DNA of 64,000 nucleotides from Streptomyces katrae (GTDB lineage Bacteria; Actinomycetota; Actinomycetes; Streptomycetales; Streptomycetaceae): positions 1-64,000 of the forward strand of contig NZ_JNZY01000007.1 of assembly GCF_000717655.1 (NCBI RefSeq). Reading direction: 5' to 3'. Shown one piece after another: positions 50,936 to 60,753 of this stretch; within the stretch, counting starts at the first letter, position 1, and the number at the start of each line of letters is the position of its first letter. The notes under the pieces are model-generated. The model was not told the DNA's origin, ran no database searches, and worked only from the letters and a program-made list of their open reading frames with translations. A program made the position numbers and the translations under genes.

Positions 50936-52543
50936 CTATGCCTTGCGGCTCAGCATCTCCTCGACCCGCGCGCGCACGGAGTCGTCGTCCAGGCCGCGGA
51001 CCGTCACCGTGGTGCGCCGGCGCAGCACGTCGTCGACCGTCTCGGCCCACTCGTTGTCACGGGCGTAGGCGACCTGCGCCCAGATCTCCGGGCCGTCCGG
51101 GTGGATCCGCTCGGCCAGCGCCGGGTCCTCGTTCGCGAGGCGCGCGATGTCGAAGGCCAGCGAGCCGTAGTGCGAGGCCAGGTGGCGGGCGGTGAGCGGG
51201 TCCATCCGCGTGCCGGGCTCGCGGTCCACCAGCAGGCGGTGCGCGACGGCGTTGGGGTTGGCGACGCCGGGCAGCGGCACCCGGCGTACGAGCGACTTCA
51301 CCGGCTCCATGTCGTCGGTGAGCGGGCTGCCGGGCAGCTTGGCCAGCTTGTCCATGACCACGCGGCCGATGTGCCGGTACGTCGTCCACTTGCCGCCGGC
51401 CACCGACAGCATGCCGCCGGCGCCCTCGGAGACGACGGTCTCGCGCTTGGCCTTCTCGACGCCGCCGGGGCCGCCGGGCAGCACCCGCAGGCCGGCGAAG
51501 GCGTACGTCATCAGCGAGCGGTCGAGGTCCGCGTCCTTCACCGAGAACGCGGCCTCGTCCAGGATCTGCTGGATGTCGGACTCGGTGGCGCGCACGTCCG
51601 CCGGGTCGCCCTCGTACACCTCGTCGGTGGTGCCGAGCAGCAGCTGGTCCTCCCACGGGAGGGCGAAGGTGATGCGGTACTTGTCGATCGGGGTGGCCAT
51701 GGCGGCCTTCCACGGCGACTTGCGCTTCATGACGATGTGCGCGCCCTTGGAGAGGCGGATCGACGGCATCGAGTGCTTGTCTTCCATGCGCCGCAGGTGG
51801 TCCACCCACGGGCCGGTGGCGTTGAGCACGACGCGCGCGTCGACGCCGAACTCGGTGCCGTCGAGGCGGTCCTTGAGCTCGGCACCGGTGACCCGGCCGC
51901 GCGTCATGCGCAGGCCGGTGACCTCGGCGTGGTTGAGGACGACGGCGCCCGACTCGACGGCCGCGCGGACCGTCATCACGGCGACGCGGGAGTCGTTCAT
52001 CTGGTGGTCGTAGTAGACCGCGACGGCCTTCAGGTTGTCCGTCTTCAGGCCCGGGTTGTCGGCGGCGGCACGGGCCGGGGATATGACCTTGCCCATGCCG
52101 TCGCCGAAGGCCGAGAGGGCGGAGTAGGCGAAGACGCCCGCGCCCAGCTTGGCCGCACCGACCGGTCCGCCCTTGTAGACCGGCAGGTAGAAGGTGAGCG
52201 GATTGACCAGGTGCGGGGCCACGTCCTTGGCCAGCACCCGGCGCTCGTGGTGGTTCTCGGCGACCAGCTTGACCGCGCCGGTCTGCAGGTAGCGCAAGCC
52301 CCCGTGGACGAGCTTGGAGGAGGCCGAGGAGGTGGCGCCGGCGAAGTCGCCGGCGTCCACCATGGCAACCCGCAGACCCGACTGCGCGGCGTGCCAGGCC
52401 ACCGAGGTGCCCAGGATTCCACCGCCGATGACCAGCAGGTCGTACGTGGCCTTGGCCAGCTGCTCACGGGTCTCGGCGCGGCTCGCGTTCGAACCGGCGG
52501 TCGGGTGCGTGCCCAGAGTGGGAACGCTCTGCAGGCTGCTCAT
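50936..52543 (-). CDS. glpD: Glycerol-3-phosphate dehydrogenase (FAD, aerobic)
   Basis: A 535-residue membrane-associated flavoenzyme that oxidises sn-glycerol-3-phosphate to dihydroxyacetone phosphate and feeds electrons to quinone. FAD motif VIGGGILGTSVA (38-49), SSKLVHGGLRYLQ, and PLTFYLPVYKGG in the substrate region; the C-terminal GlpD cap domain follows. GAGGAG precedes ATG. Last gene of the glycerol operon, 36 bases after glpK. Corresponds to gylB in older Streptomyces naming. Confidence 0.96.
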   Translation of the reverse strand: MSSLQSVPTLGTHPTAGSNASRAETREQLAKATYDLLVIGGGILGTSVAWHAAQSGLRVAMVDAGDFAGATSSASSKLVHGGLRYLQTGAVKLVAENHHERRVLAKDVAPHLVNPLTFYLPVYKGGPVGAAKLGAGVFAYSALSAFGDGMGKVISPARAAADNPGLKTDNLKAVAVYYDHQMNDSRVAVMTVRAAVESGAVVLNHAEVTGLRMTRGRVTGAELKDRLDGTEFGVDARVVLNATGPWVDHLRRMEDKHSMPSIRLSKGAHIVMKRKSPWKAAMATPIDKYRITFALPWEDQLLLGTTDEVYEGDPADVRATESDIQQILDEAAFSVKDADLDRSLMTYAFAGLRVLPGGPGGVEKAKRETVVSEGAGGMLSVAGGKWTTYRHIGRVVMDKLAKLPGSPLTDDMEPVKSLVRRVPLPGVANPNAVAHRLLVDREPGTRMDPLTARHLASHYGSLAFDIARLANEDPALAERIHPDGPEIWAQVAYARDNEWAETVDDVLRRRTTVTVRGLDDDSVRARVEEMLSRKA

Positions 52544-52579
52544 ATCTTTAGCTCCTCGTCGATTGACTCAGCTGGTGCG

Positions 52580-54106
52580 TCAGCTGGCGTCTTCGTCGTC
52601 GATCCAGCCCATGGACCGCTCGACGGCCTTGAGCCAGTTCTTGTACTCGCGGTCCCGCTGCTCGGCGGGCATCCGCGGGGTCCACTCCGCCGCGCGGCGC
52701 CAGTTGGCGCGCAGGGCGTCGGTGTCGGGCCAGAAGCCGACGGCCAGGCCGGCGGCGTAGGCGGCGCCGAGGCAGGTGGTCTCCGCGACCATGGGACGGA
52801 CCACGGGGGCGTCCACGAAGTCGGAGAGGGTCTGCATCAGCAGGTTGTTGGAGGTCATGCCGCCGTCGACCTTGAGGGCCGCGAGCTCGACGCCCGAGTC
52901 CTTGGTCATGGCGTCGGTGATCTCGCGGGTCTGCCAGGCGGTGGCCTCCAGGACGGCACGGGCGATGTGCGCCCTGGTGACGTACCGGGTGAGGCCGGCG
53001 ATCACACCGCGGGCGTCGGAGCGCCAGTACGGGGCGAACAGGCCGGAGAAGGCCGGCACGAAGTAGGCGCCGCCGTTGTCCTCGACCGAGAGCGCGAGGG
53101 TCTCGATCTCGGCCGCGGTCTTGATCATGCCCATCTGGTCGCGCATCCACTGGACGAGCGAGCCGGTGACGGCGATGGAGCCCTCCAGCGCGTAGACCGG
53201 CTTCTGGTCGCCGATCTTGTAGCCGACCGTGGTCAGCAGGCCGCTGTAGGAGTTGATGACCTTGTCGCCGGTGTTCATCAGCATGAACGTGCCGGTGCCG
53301 TACGTGGACTTCGCCTCGCCCTCGGCGAAACAGGTCTGGCCGAAGAGGGCGGCCTGCTGGTCACCGAGCGCCGAGGCGACCGGGACACCGGCGAGGACGC
53401 CGTCCTTGACGTGGCCGTAGACCTCGGCGGAGGACTTGATCTCGGGGAGGATGTCGAGCGGAACCTCCATGGACTCCGCGATCTTGGCGTCCCACTCCAG
53501 GGTGTGGAGGTTCATCAGCATGGTGCGCGAGGCGTTGGTGACGTCCGTGACGTGCACACCGCCCTGGGCGCCACCGGTGAGGTTCCAGATGACCCAGGAG
53601 TCCATGGTGCCGAAGAGGATGTCGCCGGCCTCGGCGCGCTCGCGCAGGCCCTCGACGTTGTCGAGCAGCCAGCGGGCCTTGGGACCGGCGAAGTAGCTCG
53701 CCAGCGGCAGGCCGGTCTCGCGGCGGAAGCGGTCCTGGCCGACGTTGCGGCCGAGCTCCTTGCACAGGGTATCGGTGCGGGTGTCCTGCCACACCAGCGC
53801 GTTGTGCACCGGCTCGCCGGTGTTCTTGTCCCACAGGACGGTGGTCTCGCGCTGGTTGGTGATGCCGATCGCCTTGACGTCGGCGGCGGTGATCTCGGCC
53901 TTGGCGATGGCCCCGGCGACGACCTCCTGGACGTTGGTCCAGATCTCGGAGGCGTCGTGCTCGACCCAGCCCGGCTTCGGGAAGATCTGCTCGTGCTCCT
54001 TCTGGTCGACGGCGACGATGCGGCCGTCGCGGTCGAAGACGATGCAGCGGGAGGAGGTGGTGCCCTGGTCGATCGCGGCGATGAAGGGGCCGGTGCTGCT
54101 GGTCAT
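52580..54106 (-). CDS. glpK: Glycerol kinase
   Basis: A 508-residue FGGY-family kinase that phosphorylates glycerol with ATP. N-terminal ATP motif [13 protein letters not shown] (13-25), glycerol-contact residues in [28 protein letters not shown] (landmarks RETTVLWD and WQDTR), and the FGGY signature [14 protein letters not shown] near residue 410. AGGAGC before ATG. The middle gene of glpF-glpK-glpD; 75 bases after glpF. GylA in S. coelicolor naming. Confidence 0.97.
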   Translation of the reverse strand: MTSSTGPFIAAIDQGTTSSRCIVFDRDGRIVAVDQKEHEQIFPKPGWVEHDASEIWTNVQEVVAGAIAKAEITAADVKAIGITNQRETTVLWDKNTGEPVHNALVWQDTRTDTLCKELGRNVGQDRFRRETGLPLASYFAGPKARWLLDNVEGLRERAEAGDILFGTMDSWVIWNLTGGAQGGVHVTDVTNASRTMLMNLHTLEWDAKIAESMEVPLDILPEIKSSAEVYGHVKDGVLAGVPVASALGDQQAALFGQTCFAEGEAKSTYGTGTFMLMNTGDKVINSYSGLLTTVGYKIGDQKPVYALEGSIAVTGSLVQWMRDQMGMIKTAAEIETLALSVEDNGGAYFVPAFSGLFAPYWRSDARGVIAGLTRYVTRAHIARAVLEATAWQTREITDAMTKDSGVELAALKVDGGMTSNNLLMQTLSDFVDAPVVRPMVAETTCLGAAYAAGLAVGFWPDTDALRANWRRAAEWTPRMPAEQRDREYKNWLKAVERSMGWIDDEDAS

Positions 54107-54181
54107 GTGGCTGCTCCTGGCAGGTCTAGGTAGGCGGAATCAGGTGGGCAGTGCGGATCTTGCGATACGTACCGATGCTGA

Positions 54182-54964
54182 TCAGGCGAACGCGATGTTG
54201 TACAGACCACCGGCGAGGGCGGCACCGACGAGCGGGCCGACCACCGGGATCCAGGAGTATCCCCAGTCGGAGCCGCCCTTGTTGGGCAGCGGCAGCAGGG
54301 CGTGGACGATGCGCGGACCGAGGTCGCGGACCGGGTTGATGGCGTAGCCGGTCGGGCCGCCGAGCGAGAGGCCGATGCCGACGACGACGAAGGAGGTGAT
54401 CAGGACGCCGATGACGCCGAGGCCCTTGCCGCCGTCCTGGAGGCCCTGGGTCAGGATCGCCAGGACCAGGACGGCCGTACCGATGATTTCGGTCACGAGG
54501 TTCTGGACGACGTTGCGGATCTCGGGGCCGGTGGAGAAGACACCGAGCACCGGGCCGGCCTGGTCGTGAGGGTGCGGGTCCTCGGGGCCGAGCTTGGCGT
54601 CACGGATGTGCTCCGGGTCCGAGAGGTGCACCCGGAACTGTCCGTAGTAGGTGACCCACATCAGGACCGCGCCGAGCATGGCGCCGAGCAGCTGTCCGGC
54701 GAAGTAGACCGGAACGTCGCTCCAGTCGCCGTTCTTGATGGCCAGGCCGACGGTGACCGCCGGGTTGAGGTGCGCACCGGAGAGCGGGGCGGAAACGTAG
54801 GCGGCGATCAGGACGGCGAAACCCCAGCCGAACGTGATCGCGAGCCAGCCTGCGTTCCGGGCCTTGGAGCTCTTGAGCGTCACGGCGGCGCAGACGCCAC
54901 CGCCGAGCAGGGTGAGCAGGGCGGTACCGATGGTCTCGCCGATGAAGATGTCGGAGGTGGACAC
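54182..54964 (-). CDS. glpF: Glycerol facilitator (aquaglyceroporin)
   Basis: A 260-residue MIP-family channel with six membrane helices. First pore motif HLNPAVT (Asn67-Pro-Ala); the second half-helix motif is NPVRD (Asn210-Pro-Val), with Asp214, the mark of glycerol rather than water channels. GTG at 54964 follows AAAGGAG; the 65 extra codons upstream are promoter and operator sequence. First gene of the operon. The 312-base gap to gylR (54965-55276) holds its promoter and a GylR operator at 55087. Confidence 0.95.
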   Translation of the reverse strand: MSTSDIFIGETIGTALLTLLGGGVCAAVTLKSSKARNAGWLAITFGWGFAVLIAAYVSAPLSGAHLNPAVTVGLAIKNGDWSDVPVYFAGQLLGAMLGAVLMWVTYYGQFRVHLSDPEHIRDAKLGPEDPHPHDQAGPVLGVFSTGPEIRNVVQNLVTEIIGTAVLVLAILTQGLQDGGKGLGVIGVLITSFVVVGIGLSLGGPTGYAINPVRDLGPRIVHALLPLPNKGGSDWGYSWIPVVGPLVGAALAGGLYNIAFA

Positions 54965-55086
54965 CCGCGACTCCTTTGCCTTGCAGGGGTGGGCGGACAC
55001 CGGGTCCCGTCCGGTGGTCCGCGCACGCGGTGAGTGCTTCACCGGTCCTTGGCCTTGCCACACCCTAACGCGTATTGCCGGTAGGT

Positions 55087-55110
55087 GTTCGACAATGCCG
55101 ACCGATGAAC
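55087..55110. promoter_or_regulatory. GylR operator in the glpFKD promoter
   Basis: GTTCGACAATGC at 55087-55098 is found again exactly at 56067-56078 before gylR. Here it continues to GATGAAC, giving outer arms GTTC and GAAC. It lies about 120 bases upstream of glpF. Confidence 0.7.
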
Positions 55111-55276
55111 GGCAGTTTTCCGCCCAGGTGAAGAACGCGTCAAGGGTCGGCCAGGCCAAAGTGTCGGATCGTTACCACTAGGTGCGATCAGCCAAACCCG
55201 GCCATCGGATGGCCGGAATATGGCGAAAAGAGGGCAGAAAGCGGCCAGGTAGTGGCCGGAAGTCGCCGGAAGGGGC

Positions 55277-56044
55277 CTAGAACCGGCCCGCGCCGAGGTC
55301 GCGTGAAACAGCGCGCGCGCAGTCCCGCACGGACGCCACGAGGCTCGCCCGGGGCTCCCCGGACTCCCCGCAGACCCGCTCCACGGCCCCCGCGACCGCC
55401 ACCGCACCCACCGGCATCCGGCGCCGGTCGTGGATCGGCGCCGCCACCGAGGCGATGCCGTCCCAGGTCTCCTCGACGTCCGCGGCCCAGCCGCGCGCCC
55501 GGGTCAGGTCGAGGACCTCCTCGAAGCCCGCGCCGTCCGTGACCGTCCGGGGGGTGAACGCCTCGCGCTCCGCCTCCAGTGCCTCCGTATGGGCGACCGG
55601 GTCGTACGCCGACAGCACCTTGCCCAGGGCCGTGGAGTGCAGCGGCTGCATGGCCCCCACCTCCAGCACCTGACGGCTGTCGTCCGGACGGAACACGTGG
55701 TGCATGATCAGCACGCCGCTCTTGTGGAGTACGCCCACATAGACGCTCTCGCCGCTCGCCCGGGCCAGATCGTCCGTCCAGACCAGCGCACGCGCCCGCA
55801 GCTCGTGCACGTCCAGATAGCTGTTGCCGAGGCGCAGCAGCTCCGCGCCCAGCTGGTACCGGCCCGACGCGGGGTCCTGCTCCACGAAGCCCTCGGCCTG
55901 CAGCGTGCGCAGGATCCCGTGCGCCGTGCCCTTGGCCAGGCCCAGGGAGCTGGCGACGTCCGAAAGGCCCAGCCGGCGCTCGCCGCCCGCCAGGAGTCGC
56001 AGCATCGCAGCGGCTCGTTCGAGCGACTGGATGTTCCGTGCCAT
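55277..56044 (-). CDS. gylR: IclR-family regulator of the glycerol operon, GylR
   Basis: A 255-residue IclR-family regulator. Winged-helix domain at about 1-70 (QSLERAAAMLRLLAGGERRLGLSDVASSLGLAKGTAHGILRTLQ; landmarks LSDVASSLGLAKGTAHG) and a C-terminal effector domain with LHSTALGKVLSAYDP and GWAADVEETWDGIASVAAPI. In S. coelicolor GylR represses the glycerol operon and itself; glycerol-3-phosphate is the likely inducer. Lies upstream of glpF in the same direction. Its own promoter carries the same operator word. Confidence 0.96.
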   Translation of the reverse strand: MARNIQSLERAAAMLRLLAGGERRLGLSDVASSLGLAKGTAHGILRTLQAEGFVEQDPASGRYQLGAELLRLGNSYLDVHELRARALVWTDDLARASGESVYVGVLHKSGVLIMHHVFRPDDSRQVLEVGAMQPLHSTALGKVLSAYDPVAHTEALEAEREAFTPRTVTDGAGFEEVLDLTRARGWAADVEETWDGIASVAAPIHDRRRMPVGAVAVAGAVERVCGESGEPRASLVASVRDCARAVSRDLGAGRF

Positions 56045-56066
56045 CGCGCAGCCTCCTGCTGACGTA

Positions 56067-56083
56067 GTTCGACAATGCTGAAC
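56067..56083. promoter_or_regulatory. GylR operator in the gylR promoter
   Basis: GTTCGACAATGCTGAAC: GTTC-N9-GAAC, 23 bases upstream of the gylR start. The first 12 bases repeat those at 55087. A site here fits autoregulation. Confidence 0.7.
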
Positions 56084-56235
56084 AGTATCGGCCGATGTCG
56101 ACCTTGTGCACGGTTGGGCAACTGTTCAGGCCTCCGTCGGCCAGGACACCCCTGACAGACCCCCGCGCACAGAATGCAGTCCGCCACGTGGGACGCCCCC
56201 ACCGGGGTTGATGCCGCGCGGTTACCCTGACCGCG

Positions 56236-56261
56236 TGCACCCTTGACACAGCGAGGGTGCA
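56236..56261 (+). other. Leader hairpin upstream of metH
   Basis: TGCACCCT (56236-56243) pairs with AGGGTGCA (56254-56261) across a ten-base loop, about 35 bases before metH. It does not match the cobalamin, SAM or SAH riboswitch cores that I know; its role is unclear. Confidence 0.45.
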
Positions 56262-56296
56262 AAGCCGACAGCCGTCGCATCCCAGGGAGCTCAACC

Positions 56297-59200
56297 ATGG
56301 CCTCGTTGCCGAACCCGCCCGCTGACACCCAGACCAGGGCCGATGCCCTCCGAGAGGCACTCGCGACCCGCGTGGTCGTCGCCGACGGAGCCATGGGAAC
56401 GATGCTCCAGGCGCAGGACCCCTCGATGGAGGACTTCCAGCAGCTGGAAGGCTGCAACGAGGTCCTGAACGTCACCCGCCCCGACATCGTGCGCACGGTG
56501 CACGACGCGTACTTCGCGGTGGGCGTGGACTGCGTCGAGACCAACACCTTCGGCGCGAACTTTGCGGCACTCGCCGAGTACGACATCCCCGGACGCAACT
56601 TCGAGCTGTCGGAGTCCGGCGCCCGGATCGCCCGCGAGGTCGCCGACGAGTACACCGCGAAGAGCGGACGGCAGCGCTGGGTCCTCGGCTCCATGGGCCC
56701 CGGCACCAAGCTGCCCACCCTCGGCCACATCGACTACGCGACGATCCGCGACGCCTACCAGGTCAACGCCGAGGGCCTGCTCTCCGGCGGGGCCGACGCC
56801 CTGCTCGTCGAGACCACCCAGGACCTCCTCCAGACCAAGTCCTCCCTCATCGGCGCGCGGCGCGCGATGGAGGCGCTCGGCGTCTCCGTCCCGCTCATCT
56901 GCTCGGTCACCGTCGAGACCACCGGCACCATGCTCCTCGGCTCCGAGATCGGCGCCGCGCTCACCGCGCTGGAGCCGCTCGGCATCGACATGATCGGCCT
57001 GAACTGCGCCACCGGCCCCGCCGAGATGAGCGAGCACCTGCGCTACCTGGCCCGCAACGCACGCATCCCGCTCTCCTGCATGCCCAACGCGGGCCTGCCC
57101 GTCCTCGGCAAGAACGGCGCGCACTACCCGCTGTCCGCCCCCGAGCTCGCCGACGCCCAGGAGACCTTCGTCCGCGAGTACGGGCTCTCCCTCGTCGGCG
57201 GCTGCTGCGGTACGACCCCGGAGCACCTGCGCCAGGTCGTCGAGCGGGTCCGCGCCCTGACCCCGGCCGTCCGCGAGCCCCGGCCGGAGCCCGGCGCGTC
57301 CTCGCTCTACCAGACGGTGCCGTTCCGGCAGGACACCTCGTACATGGCGATCGGCGAGCGGACGAACGCCAACGGGTCGAAGAAGTTCCGCGAGGCCATG
57401 CTCGAGGCCCGCTGGGACGACTGCGTCGAGATGGCACGCGACCAGATCCGCGAGGGCGCGCACATGCTCGACCTGTGCGTGGACTACGTGGGCCGCGACG
57501 GCGTCGCCGACATGAAGGAGCTCGCCGGCCGGTTCGCGACGGCCTCGACGCTGCCGATCGTCCTGGACTCCACCGAGGTTCCCGTCATCCAGGCCGGCCT
57601 GGAGAAGCTCGGCGGGCGCGCCGTCATCAACTCCGTCAACTACGAGGACGGCGACGGCCCGGAGTCGCGTTTCGCCAAGGTCACCCGCCTGGCGCAGGAG
57701 CACGGCGCCGCGCTGATCGCGCTGACCATCGACGAGGAGGGCCAGGCCCGCACCGCCGAGCACAAGGTCGCCATCGCGGAACGGCTGATCGAGGACCTGA
57801 CCGGCAACTGGGGCATCAACGAGTCGGACATCCTCATCGACACCCTGACCTTCACGATCTGCACCGGTCAGGAGGAGTCCCGGGGCGACGGCATCGCCAC
57901 GATCGAGGCGATCCGCGAGCTCAAGCGCCGCCACCCGGACGTCCAGACCACGCTCGGCCTGTCGAACATCTCCTTCGGCCTGAACCCGGCCGCCCGTGTG
58001 CTGCTGAACTCGGTCTTCCTCGACGAGTGCGTCAAGGCGGGCCTGGACTCGGCGATCGTCCACGCGAGCAAGATCCTGCCCATCGCCCGGTTCGACGACG
58101 AGCAGGTCGGCACCGCCCTCGACCTGATCTACGACCGGCGCGCCGAGGGGTACGACCCGCTGCAGAAGCTGATGGCCCTCTTCGAGGGCGTCAACACCAA
58201 GTCGCTGAAGGCCGGCCGTGCCGAGGAACTCATGGCGCTCCCGCTGGACGAGAGGCTCCAGCGCCGGATCATCGACGGCGAGAAGAACGGCCTGGAGGCC
58301 GACCTCGACGAGGCGCTCGAGACCCGTCCGGCCCTGGACATCGTCAACGACACCCTGCTGGAGGGCATGAAGGTCGTCGGCGAGCTGTTCGGCTCGGGCC
58401 AGATGCAGCTGCCGTTCGTCCTGCAGTCCGCCGAGGTCATGAAGACGGCGGTCGCCTACCTCGAGCCGCACATGGAGAAGACCGACGACGAGGGCAAGGG
58501 CACCATCGTCCTCGCCACCGTCCGCGGCGACGTCCACGACATCGGCAAGAACCTCGTCGACATCATCCTCACCAACAACGGCTACAACGTCGTCAACATC
58601 GGCATCAAGCAGCCGGTCTCCGCGATCCTCGAGGCCGCACAGGAGCACAAGGCCGACGTCATCGGCATGTCCGGCCTGCTCGTGAAGTCGACCGTGATCA
58701 TGAAGGAGAACCTGGAGGAGCTCAACCAGCGCAAGCTGGCGGCCGACTACCCGGTCATCCTCGGCGGCGCCGCCCTGACCCGCGCCTACGTCGAACAGGA
58801 CCTCCACGAGATCTACGAGGGCGAGGTCCGCTACGCCCGCGACGCCTTCGAGGGCCTGCGCCTGATGGACGCCCTGATCGCCGTCAAGCGGGGCGTGCCG
58901 GGCGCCGCCCTGCCCGAGCTGAAGCAGCGCCGGGTGGCCAAGCGGGACACTCCTCTCACCCAGGTGGAGGAGCCGGAGGAGCCGGGCGGCCGTTCCGACG
59001 TCGCGATCGACAACCCGGTCCCGGCCCCGCCCTTCTGGGGCACGCGCGTGGTCAAGGGCATCCCGCTCAAGGACTACGCCTCCTGGCTGGACGAGGGCGC
59101 CCTGTTCAAGGGCCAGTGGGGCCTCAAGCAGGCCCGCGCCGGCGGGGCCACGTACGAGGAGCTCGTCGAGAGCGAGGGCCGGCCGCGGCTGCGCGGGCTC

Positions 59201-59809
59201 CTCGACAAACTGCACACCGAGAACCTGCTCGAGGCGGCGGTGGTCTACGGCTACTTCCCCTGCGTCTCCAAGGGCGAGGACCTGATCATCCTCGACGACG
59301 ACGGGAACGAGCGGACCCGCTTCACCTTCCCGCGCCAGCGCCGCGGCCGCCGCCTGTGCCTCGCCGACTTCTTCCGCCCGGAGGAGTCCGGCGAGACCGA
59401 CGTCGTGGGCCTCCAGGTGGTCACGGTCGGGTCGAAGATCGGCGAGGCCACGGCCAAGCTGTTCGAGTCCGACTCCTACCGCGAGTACCTCGAGCTGCAC
59501 GGCCTGTCGGTGCAGCTCGCGGAGGCCATGGCCGAGTACTGGCACGCCCGCGTCCGCGCCGAGCTCGGCTTCGGCGGCGAGGACCCGGCGGCCGTGGAGG
59601 ACATGTTCGACCTGAAGTACCGCGGCGCCCGCTTCTCGCTGGGCTACGGAGCCTGCCCCGACCTGGAGGACCGCGCCAAGATCGCCGACCTCCTCCAGCC
59701 GGAGCGGATCGGGGTCCACCTCTCCGAGGAGTTCCAGCTCCACCCGGAGCAGTCCACCGACGCGATCGTCATCCACCACCCCGAAGCGAAGTATTTCAAC
59801 GCACGCTGA
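56297..59809 (+). CDS. metH: Cobalamin-dependent methionine synthase
   Basis: A 1170-residue four-module enzyme that moves a methyl group from methyltetrahydrofolate to homocysteine. Homocysteine domain about 20-325 with zinc ligands Cys237 (GLNCATG) and Cys303-Cys304 (GGCCGTTP); folate domain about 350-620 (GERTNANGSKKF, DLCVDYVGRDG); cobalamin-binding region about 650-890 with the lower ligand His747 in DVHDIGKN; AdoMet-dependent reactivation domain about 900-1170 (CPDLEDRAKI). The ATG follows GGGAG. It is divergent from gylR and ends at two consecutive terminators. Confidence 0.97.
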   Translation: MASLPNPPADTQTRADALREALATRVVVADGAMGTMLQAQDPSMEDFQQLEGCNEVLNVTRPDIVRTVHDAYFAVGVDCVETNTFGANFAALAEYDIPGRNFELSESGARIAREVADEYTAKSGRQRWVLGSMGPGTKLPTLGHIDYATIRDAYQVNAEGLLSGGADALLVETTQDLLQTKSSLIGARRAMEALGVSVPLICSVTVETTGTMLLGSEIGAALTALEPLGIDMIGLNCATGPAEMSEHLRYLARNARIPLSCMPNAGLPVLGKNGAHYPLSAPELADAQETFVREYGLSLVGGCCGTTPEHLRQVVERVRALTPAVREPRPEPGASSLYQTVPFRQDTSYMAIGERTNANGSKKFREAMLEARWDDCVEMARDQIREGAHMLDLCVDYVGRDGVADMKELAGRFATASTLPIVLDSTEVPVIQAGLEKLGGRAVINSVNYEDGDGPESRFAKVTRLAQEHGAALIALTIDEEGQARTAEHKVAIAERLIEDLTGNWGINESDILIDTLTFTICTGQEESRGDGIATIEAIRELKRRHPDVQTTLGLSNISFGLNPAARVLLNSVFLDECVKAGLDSAIVHASKILPIARFDDEQVGTALDLIYDRRAEGYDPLQKLMALFEGVNTKSLKAGRAEELMALPLDERLQRRIIDGEKNGLEADLDEALETRPALDIVNDTLLEGMKVVGELFGSGQMQLPFVLQSAEVMKTAVAYLEPHMEKTDDEGKGTIVLATVRGDVHDIGKNLVDIILTNNGYNVVNIGIKQPVSAILEAAQEHKADVIGMSGLLVKSTVIMKENLEELNQRKLAADYPVILGGAALTRAYVEQDLHEIYEGEVRYARDAFEGLRLMDALIAVKRGVPGAALPELKQRRVAKRDTPLTQVEEPEEPGGRSDVAIDNPVPAPPFWGTRVVKGIPLKDYASWLDEGALFKGQWGLKQARAGGATYEELVESEGRPRLRGLLDKLHTENLLEAAVVYGYFPCVSKGEDLIILDDDGNERTRFTFPRQRRGRRLCLADFFRPEESGETDVVGLQVVTVGSKIGEATAKLFESDSYREYLELHGLSVQLAEAMAEYWHARVRAELGFGGEDPAAVEDMFDLKYRGARFSLGYGACPDLEDRAKIADLLQPERIGVHLSEEFQLHPEQSTDAIVIHHPEAKYFNAR

Positions 59810-59812
59810 CGC

Positions 59813-59836
59813 GGACCGACGTACACTTGTCGGTCC
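59813..59836 (+). terminator. First terminator after metH
   Basis: GGACCGAC-GTACACTT-GTCGGTCC, a perfect eight-base stem and eight-base loop, four bases past the stop. Confidence 0.85.
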
Positions 59837-59842
59837 CATACA

Positions 59843-59895
59843 GGCCGGTCGCCTGTTCCCCCGGGGGATGCCCCATGGGGAAGAGGCGGCCGGCC
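59843..59895 (+). terminator. Second, larger hairpin after metH
   Basis: Arms 59843-59861 and 59877-59895 pair at 17 of 19 positions plus one wobble (GGCCGGTCGCC with GGCGGCCGGCC as the base of the stem). It lies before the HAD gene. Confidence 0.8.
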
Positions 59896-59923
59896 TTCTC
59901 GTCCCCCGAGAGAGGTGTGCCGG

Positions 59924-60625
59924 ATGACCAGCACCGTTCCCGCCCCCGTCGCCCGTACGGCCGACGGGCATGCCCTGCAGGCGGTGCTGCTCGACATGGA
60001 CGGCACCCTCGTCGACACCGAGGGCTTCTGGTGGGAGATCGAGGTCGACGTCTTCGGCGAGCTCGGCCACCGGCTCGACGACGCCTGGCGCGACATCGTC
60101 GTCGGCGGGCCCATGACCCGCAGCGCCGCCTTCCTCATCGAGTCCACCGGCGCCGCCATCACCCTTTCGGAGCTGAGCGTCCTGCTCAACGAGCGCTTCG
60201 AGGCGCGGATCGCCGACCAGGTGCCGCTCATGCCGGGCGCCGAGCGGCTGCTGGCCGAGCTGGCCCGGTACAACGTGCCCACCGCCCTCGTCTCCGCCTC
60301 GCACCGCCGCGTCATCGACCGGGTGCTGCGCTCACTGGGCCCCGACCGGTTCGCGCTGAGCGTGGCCGGCGACGAGGTGGCCCGGACCAAGCCGCACCCC
60401 GACCCGTACCTGCTGGCCGCCCGCACCCTCGGCGCGCACCCCTCGCGCTGCGCGGTCATCGAGGACACCGCGACCGGAGTCGCCTCCGCCGAGGCCGCCG
60501 GCTGCCGGGTCGTGGCCGTCCCCTCGGTCGGCGTCATCGCGCCCGCCCCGGGCCGCACCGTCGTCCGCTCGCTGGAGGACGTCGACCTTCCGTTCCTGCG
60601 CTCCCTCATCACTCCGATGAACTGA
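59924..60625 (+). CDS. HAD-superfamily phosphatase/mutase
   Basis: A 233-residue HAD hydrolase, subfamily IA. The nucleophile Asp24 and acid Asp26 lie in LLDMDGTLVDTE, motif II in ALVSASHRR (Ser/Thr), motif III Lys in ARTKPHPDPY, and motif IV in VIEDTATGVASAEAAG. A helical cap domain (about residues 35-95) fits beta-phosphoglucomutase or sugar-phosphate phosphatase types. Substrate unknown. GAGAGAGG precedes the ATG. Its promoter lies after the metH terminators, so it need not be linked to methionine synthesis. Confidence 0.92.
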   Translation: MTSTVPAPVARTADGHALQAVLLDMDGTLVDTEGFWWEIEVDVFGELGHRLDDAWRDIVVGGPMTRSAAFLIESTGAAITLSELSVLLNERFEARIADQVPLMPGAERLLAELARYNVPTALVSASHRRVIDRVLRSLGPDRFALSVAGDEVARTKPHPDPYLLAARTLGAHPSRCAVIEDTATGVASAEAAGCRVVAVPSVGVIAPAPGRTVVRSLEDVDLPFLRSLITPMN

Positions 60626-60739
60626 TCACACACGCTCAGTGCCGAAGGGAACGGCCGCCGGATCGAGGCTCCGCGGAAGGATCTTCCGTTCCATGGCCCG
60701 GAGGCTGAAATTCCATCCTTTCCCTGGCGGTTGCGCCGG

Positions 60740-60753
60740 GTGACCTTTGTCAC
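60740..60753. promoter_or_regulatory. CRP-like site in the 480-base gap before the binding-protein genes
   Basis: GTGACCTTTGTCAC is a perfect GTGA-N6-TCAC palindrome, the core of actinobacterial and E. coli CRP sites. The gap 60626-61105 otherwise holds no gene; I see a -10-like TAATGT near 60928 but no matching -35, and AAGGGAG before the next ATG. Confidence 0.5.

Noticed and set aside
56291..60304. A very long open frame (over 1300 codons) on the strand opposite metH
   Set aside because: High GC keeps antisense frames free of stops. The frame has no recognisable domain, and metH on the plus strand is complete with all catalytic residues. The same applies to long antisense frames at 1932-4622, 16714-18825, 18774-20708 and 60944-63799.
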